Assembly: GCA_031290325.1 (NCBI GenBank)
Contig: JAITNU010000032.1
Coordinates: 1 to 6,628 of the forward strand
DNA: 6,628 nt
Source of the DNA: Treponema sp.
Lineage (GTDB): Bacteria > Spirochaetota > Spirochaetia > Treponematales > Breznakiellaceae
Direction of reading: 5' to 3'
Numbering within the stretch: position 1 is the stretch's first letter; each line of letters starts with the position of its first letter. The notes beneath the pieces were generated by a model, which was given only the letters and a program-made list of their open reading frames with translations, made no database searches and was not told the origin of the DNA. A program made the position numbers and the translations under genes. This document shows, one piece after another, positions 6,428 through 6,628 of this stretch.

Positions 6428-6628
6428 ATGAAAGAAATGAAAAAAATGGGTCAGGTACTTATTTTCCTGACAGTGGCGGTGCTCTTGCTCTTTGCCGGCT
6501 GTAGCAAGAAGGAAACAACGGGCCGATCTGATGGAAGCGGCAAATACAAAATAGCCTATCTTGTTCGCGGGCTTGACGATGTTTGGCATAACGTCACTGC
6601 CACTGCTACAAAGAAATATTTTGAATCC
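6428..6628 (+). CDS. Substrate-binding lipoprotein of the ABC transporter, N-terminal 67 residues (3' end outside window)
   Basis: AGGAGG (6416-6421) lies six bases before ATG 6428; the ATG at 6423 stops after two codons. The protein starts with a charged MKEMKKMGQ, a hydrophobic stretch VLIFLTVAVLLL and a lipobox-like FAGC with C25 as the predicted lipidated residue. Phe three residues before the Cys is unusual for a strict lipobox but is tolerated in relaxed versions such as those of spirochaetes. After a Ser/Gly/Lys-rich linker, KYKIAYLVRGLDDVWHN (39-55) looks like the first strand and helix of the periplasmic-binding-protein type I fold (sugar-binding Peripla_BP_4 class), in which an aromatic near this point, here W53, often stacks on the ligand. 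It should capture the substrate and deliver it to the permease encoded 52 bases upstream. Being last among the visible transporter genes differs from mglBAC, where the binding protein is first. The ligand-contact residues lie beyond the window. Confidence 0.85.
   Translation, partial: MKEMKKMGQVLIFLTVAVLLLFAGCSKKETTGRSDGSGKYKIAYLVRGLDDVWHNVTATATKKYFES

Overview
The window looks like part of a bacterial chromosome carrying a catabolic or transport operon. The best guess for the host is a host-associated, anaerobic spirochaete (Treponema-like), with a Firmicute as the alternative. This rests on the type of lipoprotein signal with a relaxed lipobox, the oxygen-sensitive flavin/Fe-S enzyme, the flavodoxin, and the mid-range GC content. 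It is an inference, because no taxonomic marker gene is present.

Layout, all on the + strand: (1) The 3' end of a flavodoxin gene (1-192). It is followed directly and in frame by a 16-codon sequence resembling the tail of a second, diverged flavodoxin (193-240). (2) About 350 bases of AT-rich sequence with no gene I can support (241-587). It contains one possible decayed reading frame and, at its end, the likely promoter of the regulator. (3) A complete PucR/CdaR-type transcription regulator (588-1847). (4) A 136-base gap (1848-1983) with a 16-bp imperfect palindrome that could be an operator. (5) A tightly packed operon: an Old Yellow Enzyme/2,4-dienoyl-CoA-reductase-like flavin and iron-sulfur oxidoreductase (1984-3894), a double-domain sugar-type ABC ATPase (3875-5395, overlapping its neighbour by 20 bases), a RbsC/MglC-type permease (5395-6375, overlapping by one base) and the first 67 codons of a substrate-binding lipoprotein (6428 to the window end).

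The last three genes form a complete CUT2 (ribose/galactose-type) importer: lipid-anchored binding protein, one permease gene that probably forms a homodimer, and a two-domain ATPase. The overlap between the reductase and ATPase genes implies translational coupling. The simplest reading is a unit in which the imported compound, or a product of it, is reduced by the oxidoreductase under control of the upstream PucR-type regulator. The substrate cannot be read from the sequence. The pairing of an OYE/Fe-S reductase with a sugar-type importer is the most interesting feature of the window. Closer points of interest are the enzyme's trimethylamine-dehydrogenase-like cysteine spacing, the loss of the usual active-site tyrosine, and a nested hairpin over the permease stop codon.
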